A stretch of 64,000 nt of DNA from an uncultured Opitutia bacterium (GCA_903902745.1 CAIUWA010000007.1:1-64000), one strand, 5' to 3'. Numbered from the stretch's first letter, positions 49,076-58,204 are shown. Numbers and translations are program-made. Notes: generated from the letters alone by a model not told the origin.

Positions 49076-49831
49076 TCAGCCGTTGAGCCGGGCCAGCGCA
49101 TCCCGGGCCCGCGTCTTGGCGGCTTCGTCGTGTTTCTCGCGCGAGGGCATGGCCAGCCCCTTTTCAATATTCTTGCGGGCCTGCTCCTTCTGTCCGGCTG
49201 CGAGATAGGCGAGGCCCAGCTCTAGCTGATGCTCCAGCTGGCCCGGCTCCAACGCCACGGCGCGCTGCAGATGCTCGATTCCCTGCTCCACGGTGGCAGC
49301 GGGCAGGCCGCCGTAGAAGAGCTTCACAAAAAAGCGCGCCCCGGCGCCGAGCGACGCAACCTCATAGTTCCAGCGGCCGACCAGATGGTGTGCCCAGGCA
49401 TAGTCCGGGTCGAGGGCCAGCGCCCGGTCGGCCTCCTCCTTCACGAGCCGGGAATATCTCACCTTGTCACGGGTGCCGCTGATCTCGGCGAGCTTCCCGT
49501 GGCAGACTGCAAGGGAAAGGGCGTTGACGGCACTCTTCGGATCGAGGTCGACCGAACGCTGGGCATAAGCGAGCGCGTTCTCAATGGACTTTAGTTTCTC
49601 TTCCTCGGTCGGGAGGTCGACCACCATGTCGGAATACTGGTGCGCGATTTTCTGGAGGATGAACGCGTCATTGGGGCGAACTTTGTCGGCGGCCAGAAAA
49701 AGTTGCAGCGCACCATGGGAATCGAGGCGAGCCTCGGCGGCGAGGGCGTCCTTCACGAGCAGGTCGGCATCCGCGGCGGCCACGGCCAGAGGCAGGATAA
49801 GTCCGAGGAATAGCGGACGAATAAATTTCAT
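49076..49831 (-). CDS. Exported TPR protein, last gene of the lipid cluster
   Basis: A 251-residue protein with a signal peptide (FLGLILPLAVAAADA) and tetratricopeptide repeats (ALQLFLAADKVRPNDAFILQ, ALAYAQRSVDLDPKSAVN, GIEHLQRAVALEPGQLEHQL). Spacing to the methyltransferase gene upstream is 10 bases, so it is likely the end of that operon. The family resembles proteins related to RMD1-like TPR proteins of eukaryotes; function unknown. Confidence 0.78.
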   Translation of the reverse strand: MKFIRPLFLGLILPLAVAAADADLLVKDALAAEARLDSHGALQLFLAADKVRPNDAFILQKIAHQYSDMVVDLPTEEEKLKSIENALAYAQRSVDLDPKSAVNALSLAVCHGKLAEISGTRDKVRYSRLVKEEADRALALDPDYAWAHHLVGRWNYEVASLGAGARFFVKLFYGGLPAATVEQGIEHLQRAVALEPGQLEHQLELGLAYLAAGQKEQARKNIEKGLAMPSREKHDEAAKTRARDALARLNG

Positions 49832-49841
49832 GGCGGAGCCA

Positions 49842-50861
49842 TTATGCCGTCAGGGGCTTTTGAAAGAGGTAGTGGCTGACCAGCCACTCCTCGCCATGGT
49901 GATAGCCCCAGAGCTCTGCGCAACTCATGTAGAAAACACGCCAGTAGGCCCACCATTTCACCGCTTGGTCACGCCCGTAGGTGGCGGCGAAGAGGGGCAT
50001 GATTTCAGCCCGATGGGCATCCATGTTTTTCAGCCAATGCTCCGCGGTCTGCTGATAGTGCCGGCCATTGACCTTCCAGTCCGACACCAGCTTCAGGTCA
50101 TCCTGAAACTGTGGGAGCAGGTCGTGGGCGGGCATCTGGCCGCCGGTGAAAAAATAGCGGCTCATCCAGTCGCCGGGGCCTTCCGCGACGAAGTGATAGG
50201 AGAAGCGGTGGTGGGTAAAAATATGGGTGAACAGCAGGCCGCCGGGCTTGAGCCAGCGGGCGATGTTCGCGAAGAGGCGCTGGTAATTCTTGAGGTGCTC
50301 GAACATCTCGACCGAGACGACCCGGTCGAACTGGCCGGGCGCGGTGTCAAAGGCGTTGATGTCACAGGTGATGATCCGGAGATTGGTGAGGCCGCGCCGG
50401 CGGGCTTCGCCGTCGATGTGCTCCTTCTGGGTCCGGGAGTTGGAGATGGCGGTGATCTGCGCGCGCGGAAACTTTTCCGCGTTATAAAGCGCAAGCGAGC
50501 CCCAGCCGCAGCCCAGCTCAAGGATGTGCTGGCCGTCGGCGAGCTGGGCCCGTTCGGCGTAAAGCGCGAGCATGTGCTCCTCGGCTTGGTCGAGGGTCTC
50601 GGCGCCGGTGAGATAAAGGCAGCCCGAGTATTTGAGGCGCCGACCGAGGCAGAGCTGATAGAATGGCGTCGGCACCTCGTAGTGCTGTTCGTTGGCGGCC
50701 GCGGTTTGCTCGGCGAGCGGGCGGGTCCGGAGATCAGCGACGTAAGCGGTGCGATCGTAGCGTGCGGCCTCGTCGCGGAGGCGCTGCGCGAGCAGGCGGC
50801 GGATCCCGACGCGGATCAGCCAGTCCGGCAGCAGGTTTTTTTCGAGCAGGGTATCGATCAT
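49842..50861 (-). CDS. Cyclopropane-synthase-like SAM methyltransferase, short form
   Basis: A 339-residue class I methyltransferase. The SAM loop is ILELGCGWGSLALY; ISNSRTQKEHI, VVSVEMFEHLKNY and the NEQHYEVPTPFYQLCLG segment before it place it with CFA-type enzymes, which alkylate the double bond of phospholipid acyl chains. It lacks the N-terminal domain of the longer CFA synthase encoded 1.3 kb upstream. Its start overlaps the DUF1295 gene stop (ATGA), so they are made together. Confidence 0.85.
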   Translation of the reverse strand: MIDTLLEKNLLPDWLIRVGIRRLLAQRLRDEAARYDRTAYVADLRTRPLAEQTAAANEQHYEVPTPFYQLCLGRRLKYSGCLYLTGAETLDQAEEHMLALYAERAQLADGQHILELGCGWGSLALYNAEKFPRAQITAISNSRTQKEHIDGEARRRGLTNLRIITCDINAFDTAPGQFDRVVSVEMFEHLKNYQRLFANIARWLKPGGLLFTHIFTHHRFSYHFVAEGPGDWMSRYFFTGGQMPAHDLLPQFQDDLKLVSDWKVNGRHYQQTAEHWLKNMDAHRAEIMPLFAATYGRDQAVKWWAYWRVFYMSCAELWGYHHGEEWLVSHYLFQKPLTA

Positions 50862-51652
50862 GCGCGGGGCTTCCGGGGAAACCAGGGCACAAAGGCGCTC
50901 GTGGACTCCTGATATCGGCGATAGGCGTCGCCGCGGCTGCGCAGACTTTGTTCCTCGGTCATGGGTATGCCTGTTACGCGCAGCAGCAGGTAAAGGATGC
51001 TGGCAGGGCCGATGACGGCGATCCAGCCCCCGGGTGACGCCAAGGCGAAGACAAAATAGGCCACCCAGATGAGCCATTCAAAAAAATAGTTTGGGTGACG
51101 GCTGTAGCGCCACAGGCCGGTATCGCAGACACGGCCCTTCCGGGCCGGGTCGCGCTTGAAGGCGGCGAGCTGTCGGTCGGCGAGCGCCTCACCCGTGATG
51201 GCGACCAGCCACAGGACGGCACCGGCAATTTCGAGCGGGTGCAATCCGGGCGCGGGATTCAGGCTGGAGAGTAGAAAAGGCACGCCCAGCAGGACGACGG
51301 AGCCGGCCTGCATCTGGAAGAACCCGAACATCCGGGTGGTGAAGTTAGTGGCCCAGTCCCGGCGGAGCTGCTGGTAGCGTCCGTCCTCGACGGGATGATG
51401 GCCAAGCACCCGGATGCAAAGATGGGTGCCAAGGCGCAGGCTCCACAAGGTCACCATCGCCGCGATGAGCGCGCGCCGTGCGGGCCAGCCCGGGCCGAAC
51501 AAGGCATAGAAAACAGCTAGCAGGCCGAAGGCATAGGACCAGGCGATGTCCACGATGCCATAGTTGTCCATGCGCCGAGCCACCGCATAAAGCCCCGCGA
51601 AGGCGACGCAGAGCGAACCGAGAGCGCAGAGGATCAGCAGGGTCGCACTCAT
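50858..51652 (-). CDS. DUF1295 membrane protein (steroid reductase/ICMT-like)
   Basis: A 264-residue protein with six or seven membrane spans and the C-terminal GLWRYSRHPNYFFEW motif shared by steroid 5-alpha reductases and isoprenylcysteine methyltransferases. N-terminal DNYGIVDIAWSYAFG is typical of DUF1295. The motif binds NADPH or SAM in relatives. Placed between two CFA-type genes and overlapping both neighbours by four bases, it could reduce a methylene intermediate to a methyl branch; that is an inference. Confidence 0.85.
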   Translation of the reverse strand: MSATLLILCALGSLCVAFAGLYAVARRMDNYGIVDIAWSYAFGLLAVFYALFGPGWPARRALIAAMVTLWSLRLGTHLCIRVLGHHPVEDGRYQQLRRDWATNFTTRMFGFFQMQAGSVVLLGVPFLLSSLNPAPGLHPLEIAGAVLWLVAITGEALADRQLAAFKRDPARKGRVCDTGLWRYSRHPNYFFEWLIWVAYFVFALASPGGWIAVIGPASILYLLLRVTGIPMTEEQSLRSRGDAYRRYQESTSAFVPWFPRKPRA

Positions 51653-52056
51653 GACCGTGGCCAGCCGAGGGCAACGACGGCCACGCCCAATCCAGCCAGC
51701 GTGAGGCCAAGCGCACCGGGTCCGCTGCGCCGGGCAGTCAGCACGTCAGCCAGCCGGCCTTCGCGCGGCAAGTGGAAGAGCTCGTTGACGCAATAGGCGG
51801 ACATGGCGATGTTCCCGAGCAGCATGATGGCGACAAACCACGCCAGCCGCGCGACCCAAGCCGTCTGCTTGTAGCAGACCCAGACAAAAAACGTCGTGAA
51901 GCCCCAATAGGCGTCAAACATCGTCGCGATAAACCACGGATGGGTGAACACCTCCCGTGGCACCGCGAAGAGCGGGCATTGCAAACTCGCCCAGGTCGTG
52001 ACCCAGAGCATGGAGGCGATGACGACGATAAAAAGGCCGCGCAAAAAAAGAATCAT
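51649..52056 (-). CDS. DUF1475-like small membrane protein
   Basis: A 135-residue protein with four hydrophobic spans (LRGLFIVVIASMLWVTTW, WGFTTFFVWVCYK, RLAWFVAIMLLGNIAMSAY, LGLTLAGLGVAVVALGW). The segment HPWFIATMFDAYWGF is characteristic of DUF1475. Start at 52056 is set by the first span. It overlaps the DUF1295 gene (ATGA) and follows the CFA synthase gene after 112 bases that contain a CGGAGG-rich spacer. Function unknown; the association with CFA genes is seen in other bacteria. Confidence 0.8.
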   Translation of the reverse strand: MILFLRGLFIVVIASMLWVTTWASLQCPLFAVPREVFTHPWFIATMFDAYWGFTTFFVWVCYKQTAWVARLAWFVAIMLLGNIAMSAYCVNELFHLPREGRLADVLTARRSGPGALGLTLAGLGVAVVALGWPRS

Positions 52057-52168
52057 ACTGGATCGGAGGAGAAAAACGGAGGAAAGAGGCCGGAGAACGG
52101 AGGAGGGTGGGGGTGTCGGTGAAATCGAAGCTTTGTATTTCTGCCGCGGCCTCGGACAAAACCTTGGG

Positions 52169-53470
52169 CTAGAACGCGAGGTTGTTGGCCCGCGTGTGCA
52201 GGGTTTGCACCACCGAAATGTTGCGGAGGGCGAACGCCGCTTCGCAGTAACCGAGATAATAGGTCCATTTGCGGATGAACCGTTCGTCGAACCCAAGCGA
52301 CCGCACCTGATCCACCCGGGCGCGGAAATTGTCGTGCCAGAGCTGCAGGGTGCGGGCGTAGTCCGGGCCGAAATCGTCGACGGTGTGCACCGAGAAACCA
52401 CCGGCCCGGGTGAGGTGTTCGTTCACCCGGTTGAGGGAGAGCAGCAGCGACCCGGGAAAGATGTGCTTCTGGATAAAATCGATGCCCTTCCGGAACTGGC
52501 CGTAACGCGCATCGGGGCACGTGATGAACTGCAGCGCCAGCAAGCCGTCGCGCTTGAGCACGCGGTCGAGGACGGCGCAGAATTCCGGCAGGTAGCGGTG
52601 GCCGATGGCCTCCATCATCTCAATGGAGACAATCTTGTCGAACCGGCCGTCGAGATCCCGGTAATCGCGCAGCTGCACCTCCACTCGATCGGCAAGGCCG
52701 GCCGCGGCGATGCGCTGGCGGGCGAGGTCATGCTGCTCGCGGGAAATCGTGACCGTGGTCACGCGGCAGCCATAAGTCCGGGCGGCGTGCAGCGACCAGC
52801 CGCCCCAGCCGGTGCCGATCTCGAGCACATGGTCGGCGGGGGTGAGCCGGAGCCGGCGGCAAAGGGCGTCGTTCTTCTCGCGCTGCGCCTCCTCGAGAGT
52901 GAGATCCGGCCGGGTCCATTTCGCCGCCGAGTACATCATTGAAGGATCAAGGAAGAGGGCGAAGAAATCGTTGGAGAGGTCGTAGTGCTCCCGGATGTTG
53001 CGCCGGGCATTGACGCGGGAATTGGGCCGGAGGAGATGGCCGAGGCGGTTGGCGAAACGCAGGCCGTTGAGCGCGAATGAGCGGGCCTTCTGCGAACCGG
53101 AGAGCATGGGCGCATCGTCGAGATTGAGGATGAACCACGCGATGACCGCGGTCAGGTTGGCCGTCTCCCAGTCGCCGTCGATGAAGGACTCGGCAAAGCC
53201 AATGTCCCCCGACAGCACGCATTTCCGGAAAAACACTTCGCGGCGCACCCTTATGTGCGCGGCGGCGGGGATGGCCAGCGGGAGCGGGCGGGCATGGGCA
53301 TCAGCGTGGCTGCCGAAATCGCGCACAGCGCCATCGGGCAGCTCGATGCGAAGGTGGCCACGCTTCATGCCGGCGAAGGCGTTGAGGGCCATTTCGCGCA
53401 AGAGGGAGGGCCGGGTGCGCTCGGCAAAGGCGGGGGCTGTGGTGGTGGAAAGCGAGGGTGGGAGGCTCAT
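52169..53470 (-). CDS. cfa: Cyclopropane-fatty-acyl-phospholipid synthase
   Basis: A 433-residue full-length CFA synthase. The N-terminal lipid-binding domain is followed by IREHYDLSNDFFALFLDPSMMYS, SAM loop VLEIGTGWGGWSLHA, ISREQHDLARQRI, IVSIEMMEAIGHRYL, FIQKHIFPGS and the C-terminal WTYYLGYCEAAF. It transfers a methylene from SAM to unsaturated acyl chains of phospholipids. Six bases separate it from the DUF1365 gene. Confidence 0.93.
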   Translation of the reverse strand: MSLPPSLSTTTAPAFAERTRPSLLREMALNAFAGMKRGHLRIELPDGAVRDFGSHADAHARPLPLAIPAAAHIRVRREVFFRKCVLSGDIGFAESFIDGDWETANLTAVIAWFILNLDDAPMLSGSQKARSFALNGLRFANRLGHLLRPNSRVNARRNIREHYDLSNDFFALFLDPSMMYSAAKWTRPDLTLEEAQREKNDALCRRLRLTPADHVLEIGTGWGGWSLHAARTYGCRVTTVTISREQHDLARQRIAAAGLADRVEVQLRDYRDLDGRFDKIVSIEMMEAIGHRYLPEFCAVLDRVLKRDGLLALQFITCPDARYGQFRKGIDFIQKHIFPGSLLLSLNRVNEHLTRAGGFSVHTVDDFGPDYARTLQLWHDNFRARVDQVRSLGFDERFIRKWTYYLGYCEAAFALRNISVVQTLHTRANNLAF

Positions 53471-53475
53471 GGGTA

Positions 53476-54405
53476 TCAGAGTGTTTCCGCCTTCACGGCT
53501 GCGGGCGTGGTGCCGGACTGCTCAAGCCGAGGGGATCGGGCGATGGAGGCATGTGGACGATGGAGAGACCTCTGGTCATGGGCGCGGGCGGCCTTGGCGA
53601 ACCAGGGAACGCGTTTCAACCAGAGCAGGAGCGCATGCCAGTGGATCAGGGAGATGATACGAAGGGTGATGAGCGGGTATTTCAGCGTAAACCACGCCAG
53701 CCGTGCATTGGTGAGTTCATGGCGCGAGCCCGTCAGCGTGCTGGTGAGCGTGCGGGTTGAGCCGGCATAGTCGTCAATCTGGATGGAAAGCCGGTCACCG
53801 GGTGGATGCAGGATGAAGTCAAAATCCAGATTCACGTCCGAGTACGGGGAGACGTAAAAATATTTTGGCGTGCGCAGGCGGAACGCAGGGGATGGGGGAC
53901 AGGCGACGGGCGAAGGGATGGCAGGGTGCACCAGGCATTCCGGCCCGAGGAAGAAGGGTTTCATTTCCTTGAACGTGTTGGTCACCTCGGCGACAGACGC
54001 GACAGGCACGCCGGAACGATCATAGCAAAAATAGAAGGAGACCGGGTTGAAGAGGTAGCCCAAAACCCGGGGCAGGGTGATGAGCACCACGCGCCCGCCG
54101 GACAGATCCACGCCGCGGGCGGCGAGAAAAGCCGTGACCCGCTCTTTCAGCGAGGCCGCGGGACTCGACGGAGCCAGATCGGCCGGGCGCGGGCCATTGT
54201 GCACGGGTTCATGGGTGGGCAGATAGTCGCGGTCGCGGAAGGCGTAGGGGGCCGGCCGCCTGATCGAAAAAAATGCCAGCCGCTGCTGCAACCGGTCGAG
54301 TTCATCGAGATCGATGGCAAAAAGAAAGATGCGATACAGAAACCGGTGCGCCTTGGGGGCGAAGCGGTGGTGCATGACATGGCATTCGTAGAGGCAGGAC
54401 TGCAT
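53476..54405 (-). CDS. DUF1365 protein
   Basis: A 309-residue protein opening SCLYECHVMHHRFAPKAHRF, with LFAIDLDELD, VLGYLFNPVSFYFCYD and EVTNTFKE, all standard for DUF1365. It is nearly always found beside a CFA synthase and a FAD-dependent amine-oxidase-type gene; here the CFA gene follows after 6 bases, but the FAD gene is 1.25 kb away because of an insertion. Biochemical role unproven; probably acts on the same lipid. Confidence 0.85.
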   Translation of the reverse strand: MQSCLYECHVMHHRFAPKAHRFLYRIFLFAIDLDELDRLQQRLAFFSIRRPAPYAFRDRDYLPTHEPVHNGPRPADLAPSSPAASLKERVTAFLAARGVDLSGGRVVLITLPRVLGYLFNPVSFYFCYDRSGVPVASVAEVTNTFKEMKPFFLGPECLVHPAIPSPVACPPSPAFRLRTPKYFYVSPYSDVNLDFDFILHPPGDRLSIQIDDYAGSTRTLTSTLTGSRHELTNARLAWFTLKYPLITLRIISLIHWHALLLWLKRVPWFAKAARAHDQRSLHRPHASIARSPRLEQSGTTPAAVKAETL

Positions 54406-54528
54406 GCGTGGGCGGAAAGAGGGACAGCCTTGTTACGGGCGGAAGCACCGGATGGATGCGCCCCGAAGAAGTTATTGGCAGGAGGCTCACGCCGGGGGAA
54501 GTAAATCCCGGCGCTAAATCCCGGCGCC

Positions 54529-54786
54529 TTAGCGCGGACGGGCCGAGGTGGACCGGGCGCGTGGCTTGTCCGCCGGGGGTGGATCTTCCGCCGCCATTAA
54601 ATCGGATGAGTCCCGCTCATTAAAAACAATCGGATCACGCGCGTGCAGATCCTTCTCGATGCACTTTTGCACATAGGTGCTGAAGGGCAGCCCCAGACGT
54701 TCGGCGCGTTGCTTGGCCCGGCCCAGCAAGTCGGGGTGAAACGAAATGCTCTGCGTGACGAAAGTTCGGCCTTTTTCGGTGGGCAT
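54529..54786 (-). CDS. Ribbon-helix-helix protein
   Basis: An 85-residue protein: strand GRTFVTQSISFH, helix DLLGRAKQRAERLG, helix PFSTYVQKCIEKDLHA, then a disordered Pro/Arg/Ser tail. This is the MetJ/Arc ribbon-helix-helix layout of small DNA-binding regulators and antitoxins. The start at 54786 (MPTEKGR) is preferred to an upstream one. It is divergent from a second such gene 95 bases away; no toxin gene is adjacent. Confidence 0.7.
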   Translation of the reverse strand: MPTEKGRTFVTQSISFHPDLLGRAKQRAERLGLPFSTYVQKCIEKDLHARDPIVFNERDSSDLMAAEDPPPADKPRARSTSARPR

Positions 54787-54881
54787 GATGGTCGCGGAAA
54801 AAACCTGCCCTGAACAACCGGGAATGAGAAGTATGAACAAATCATTGACAGTTAATAACGGATAACATCAATCGCACTGCC

Positions 54882-55061
54882 GTGAGCGCCAAGCCCGTAA
54901 TCAAGCGCGTAAAACTGCCCTTGAAAACGTGCGGGCAGTTGCAGCGCGAGGCGCGGCGCCGGCGGTGCTCGATCAGCGCCCTGGTGGCTGGCGCGTTGCG
55001 GCGCGATCTGGACGAGAAGGCCGTGCCTGGCTGTGAGAAGACAGCAAAGTCACATGACTGA
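54882..55061 (+). CDS. Second small ribbon-helix-helix-like protein
   Basis: A GTG start at 54882 opens 59 codons: MSAKPVIKRVKLPLKTCGQL, then helix QREARRRRCS and ISALVAGALRRDLDEK. The VKLPL strand followed by two helices separated by a CSISAL turn fits a ribbon-helix-helix repressor. The stop overlaps the next gene's start (ATGACTGA), so the two are coupled. No ribosome-binding site is obvious, which lowers confidence in the exact start. Confidence 0.6.
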   Translation: MSAKPVIKRVKLPLKTCGQLQREARRRRCSISALVAGALRRDLDEKAVPGCEKTAKSHD

Positions 55062-55647
55062 AATCCCACGATGGTTTGCCGGCGTGCTGCTAGTGGGCGT
55101 TCTGCTTGGCGGTCTGGCACTGCTTTGGAGTACGCGCCGCGGCATGCAGCGGAAAAAAACGGCCCTGCTGGTGCTGAATGGCGCAAAATCCATCCTGGGT
55201 CCAAAGGTAGCATTGCTGACCGAATTGCTGTATCGCCGCGTGGTCGCGCGGGGATTGGTCCCACATCGATTGAAGAGCGTCCCCGTCACCGCCCTGCGGG
55301 AAGAAAAGTCGGCCTGTCCCTCCGTGGTGTTGCAGGGCGCACGTGCGCTGGGCGCGGATTATGCGCTCGTGGTCTCGATGGATGATCTGAACTGCCAGGT
55401 GGATGAGTCCCGGATGGGAGATCTCGAGTCCTTGCGGGTGAACACCACCCTGTGTGTCGCTTATCAGGTGGTTGAAATCGTATCGGGGCGGCTGTTGCTC
55501 GGCCAAACACTCGCGTTATGTCGGACGACTTCCCCGATTGTGAACGGCACCAGTGTGGGCAGTGAGATTCTCGACGGATTGCTGGCCGAGGCCGCGAACC
55601 GAATTTCCGAAAACCTGGGAGCTCTGCACCTCGACCTTGCGGCCTAG
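55054..55647 (+). CDS. Membrane-anchored unknown protein
   Basis: A 197-residue protein with one N-terminal span (WFAGVLLVGVLLGGLALLW, residues 7-25) and a globular domain outside or inside the membrane with alternating strands and helices: ALLVLNGAKSILGPKVALLTELLYRRVVARG, GADYALVVSMDDL, LCVAYQVVEIVSGRLLLGQ, and a C-terminal helix LLAEAANRISENLG. The pattern recalls LpoB-type or TolB-N-like alpha/beta domains but I cannot assign a family. It is coupled to the preceding ribbon-helix-helix gene. Confidence 0.6.
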   Translation: MTEIPRWFAGVLLVGVLLGGLALLWSTRRGMQRKKTALLVLNGAKSILGPKVALLTELLYRRVVARGLVPHRLKSVPVTALREEKSACPSVVLQGARALGADYALVVSMDDLNCQVDESRMGDLESLRVNTTLCVAYQVVEIVSGRLLLGQTLALCRTTSPIVNGTSVGSEILDGLLAEAANRISENLGALHLDLAA

Positions 55648-55655
55648 CCGTCGGG

Positions 55656-56939
55656 TCATGCCCAGGGGTCCCGCCCCAGCAACAATTCGCTGAGGCGCAC
55701 CGCGCTGAGCAGGCCGTCCTCATGAAAACCGTAGCGCTGCCAGGCGCCGGCAAAGTAGGTCTCGGATGTGCCACGGGCCGCGGCGTTAAGTGCTGGAATC
55801 CCCGCTTGGGCGGCGACGGCGTCCAAGCTGAAGAGGGGATGCTCGTAGTGGATCCGGCGCAGGACTTTTCCCGGCGCGATGCTCTCGGGCCGGTTGATGG
55901 TGACGAAATAATTTTCCCGATCCGACACTCCCTGGAGCGAATTCATCCAGTAGTGGGTGGCGGTCGAGCTGCCGCCGCCAGCGGTCGGGGCGATTTCGTA
56001 GTTCCAACTCGACCAAGCGAGGCGGGTGCGCGGCATGACAGCGGCGTCGGTATGCAGCGTGGCGATGTTGGGCTGGTATTTGAACTCACGCAGGAGTCGC
56101 GCTTCCTCCGGCGTGGGATTGACCAGCAACCGGAGAGCCTGATCGCCATGGCAGGCGAGGATGACGTGGTCGAAATGGTGCGCCTCGCCGTTGGAGGTCA
56201 TCACCGTTGCCCCCTTTGGCATCCGAACGACGCTCAACGCCGCCTGCCCCAGGCGCAGACGATCGCGCCAGGGCGCCGAGATTTTTTCCACGTAGGTTTT
56301 GGCTCCGCCAGCCACCGTCCACCAGGGGTGCTGCGTATCGAGACCGAGAAACCCATGGTTGTGAAAAAAACGCAGCAAGGTCGTGGCGGGAAATGACAGC
56401 ATCATTTCCGGCGGCGTGCTCCAGACGGCGGAACTCATGGGCACGAGGTAGAGGTTGAAGAAATCCTCTCCATAGCCCCGGCGCCGCACATACTCGCCGA
56501 GGGTCTCGTTTTGAACGGCCGGGTTGTTCAGCGCGACCACCGCCTCGCGGTTGAAGCGCTGGATCGCTGCGAGCATCCGGTAGAAGCGCGGGCGGAAGAG
56601 ATTCCGGCGCTGCGCAAACAGATGGTTGAGCGATGAGCCGCAGAACTCGAGACCGGTGCCGGCATGGCGCACGCTGAAGGACATGGCCGCCGGCTTGATC
56701 GGAACCTTGAGTTGGGTGAAGAGCCGAGTGAGCAGCGGGTAGGTGACCTGGTTGAAGACCATGAAGCCCGTGTCGATGGGTAGCGGGCGGCCGGTGCCGG
56801 GCTCGTCGGCCGTCACCGTGTTGGTGTGGCCGCCGGCGTAGTCGTTTTGCTCGAACAGCGTGATCTCGAAGTGCCGGTGGAGAAAATGCGCGCAGCCGAG
56901 ACCGGCGATGCCGGTGCCAATGATCGCGAGACGGGACAT
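55656..56939 (-). CDS. FAD-dependent amine-oxidase-type oxidoreductase
   Basis: A 427-residue flavoprotein. The dinucleotide-binding motif is IIGTGIAGLGCAHFL, followed by TLFEQNDYAGGHTNTV and IDTGFMVFNQVTYP; the C-terminal FAD contact is TYFAGAWQRYGFHEDGLLSA. This subgroup accompanies DUF1365 and CFA synthase genes in many bacteria and is thought to oxidise or desaturate acyl chains. Here it is separated from DUF1365 by an insert with three small genes. The acyl desaturase gene lies 50 bases upstream in the same direction. Confidence 0.88.
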   Translation of the reverse strand: MSRLAIIGTGIAGLGCAHFLHRHFEITLFEQNDYAGGHTNTVTADEPGTGRPLPIDTGFMVFNQVTYPLLTRLFTQLKVPIKPAAMSFSVRHAGTGLEFCGSSLNHLFAQRRNLFRPRFYRMLAAIQRFNREAVVALNNPAVQNETLGEYVRRRGYGEDFFNLYLVPMSSAVWSTPPEMMLSFPATTLLRFFHNHGFLGLDTQHPWWTVAGGAKTYVEKISAPWRDRLRLGQAALSVVRMPKGATVMTSNGEAHHFDHVILACHGDQALRLLVNPTPEEARLLREFKYQPNIATLHTDAAVMPRTRLAWSSWNYEIAPTAGGGSSTATHYWMNSLQGVSDRENYFVTINRPESIAPGKVLRRIHYEHPLFSLDAVAAQAGIPALNAAARGTSETYFAGAWQRYGFHEDGLLSAVRLSELLLGRDPWA

Positions 56940-56989
56940 GCGGGAGAGTGGGTTGAGGGAAAGCGCGGAGAAATGCGCGCGTCCCTCAC

Positions 56990-58204
56990 CTACGTCCCGT
57001 GCGAGCTGCCGGATGCAGGGGAGGGCGAAGGGCGGTCGGGATATTGCGGCCCCAGCTCATGAGCGAGCTCGGTGACATCCTTGTGGATGGCCGGGTCGTC
57101 GTGCCTGCGTGGCATGGTGGCATGGGCCGCATTGACCGTGGCCACGGCGATGGCCGCGGCCGCCGGCACAACCCGGCGCAAGGTAGAGTACTCGGGATGC
57201 ACGAGCGCCGCCCGGCGCGCGGCGGCGATGGAGGTGGCGTGATCGGCCCGGGCGGCTTCCTCCAGGATGGAGGGAGGCACGGGCTTGAGGTCGCGGATCA
57301 GGCCGGTGTAGGAAAGGGCCTTCAGGCCATAATACGTGATGTCGATTTCCCACCAGTAGAAGCCCTGGCGCGTGGCGCTCATGTAGCGGTGGTGGTTGTT
57401 GTGCCAGCCCTCCCCGAGGGTGATGAGCGCGAGAATGAAACTGTTGCGCGAGTCATCATCGGTCTGAAACCGGCGACGGCCCATGAGGTGGGCCATGGAG
57501 TTGATGCATGAGGTTCCGTGGAACAGCGCGGTAGTGCTGATGAAGAATCCCCAGGTGAGCAGCTGCCACTTCGTGGTATGCAGGCCGGGCGCGTAAATCT
57601 CGAGCAGCCAGCCGAGGCCCCAGATGGAGACGGCAAAAAGGATGGGAATGACCGTGTCGAAGCGGTTCAGAAGCACCAGCTCGGGAAACTTCGCGAGGTC
57701 CTTCACCTTGGAGTAGTCGGTCGGAAAATTCCGTTTGCTCGTGATCCAGCCGATATGGGACCACCAGAAGCCGTGCACGTGAGGGGAGTGCGCATCCTCC
57801 GGATCGTCCGAGTGCTGATGGTGGTGGCGGTGGTGGTAGGCCCACCAAAGCGGGCCACGCTGCACGGTGGTGCCACCCCAAAGGGCCAGCAGGAACTGGC
57901 CGGGGCGCGAGGTGCTGTAGGTCTTGTGCGAAAAATAGCGGTGGTAGATGCCGGTGACGGCAAACATGCGCAGGAAATACAGGGCCACGGCGGTCCAGAC
58001 GGCAAACGGGCTCCAGCCGGCCCAGATCACGCCCAGGCAGCCGGCGTGGAGAATGATGAAGGGGATGCACCGCATCCAGTCAACGCGGTCGGGAGCCGCC
58101 CGCATCTTTTCGGCCCCTTCGGGCATGTAATCGGCGTCAAACCACTGCACCAAGGCGGCGGCGCGGCGCCGGAAGGCAGTGAGCAGGGGGCTGAAAATAG
58201 GCAC
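56990..58204 (-). CDS. Acyl-CoA/acyl-lipid delta-9 desaturase
   Basis: About 404 residues; integral membrane di-iron desaturase. The three histidine boxes are HRYFSH, HRHHHQH and HNNHH, with hydrophobic spans between. It would introduce the double bond that the two CFA-type methyltransferases in the same cluster need. The GTG at 58204 is taken as start (VPIFSPLLTAF); a TTG at 58213 is the alternative. The C-terminal 90 residues are an extra Ala/His-rich tail with low complexity. Confidence 0.9.
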   Translation of the reverse strand: MPIFSPLLTAFRRRAAALVQWFDADYMPEGAEKMRAAPDRVDWMRCIPFIILHAGCLGVIWAGWSPFAVWTAVALYFLRMFAVTGIYHRYFSHKTYSTSRPGQFLLALWGGTTVQRGPLWWAYHHRHHHQHSDDPEDAHSPHVHGFWWSHIGWITSKRNFPTDYSKVKDLAKFPELVLLNRFDTVIPILFAVSIWGLGWLLEIYAPGLHTTKWQLLTWGFFISTTALFHGTSCINSMAHLMGRRRFQTDDDSRNSFILALITLGEGWHNNHHRYMSATRQGFYWWEIDITYYGLKALSYTGLIRDLKPVPPSILEEAARADHATSIAAARRAALVHPEYSTLRRVVPAAAAIAVATVNAAHATMPRRHDDPAIHKDVTELAHELGPQYPDRPSPSPASGSSHGT

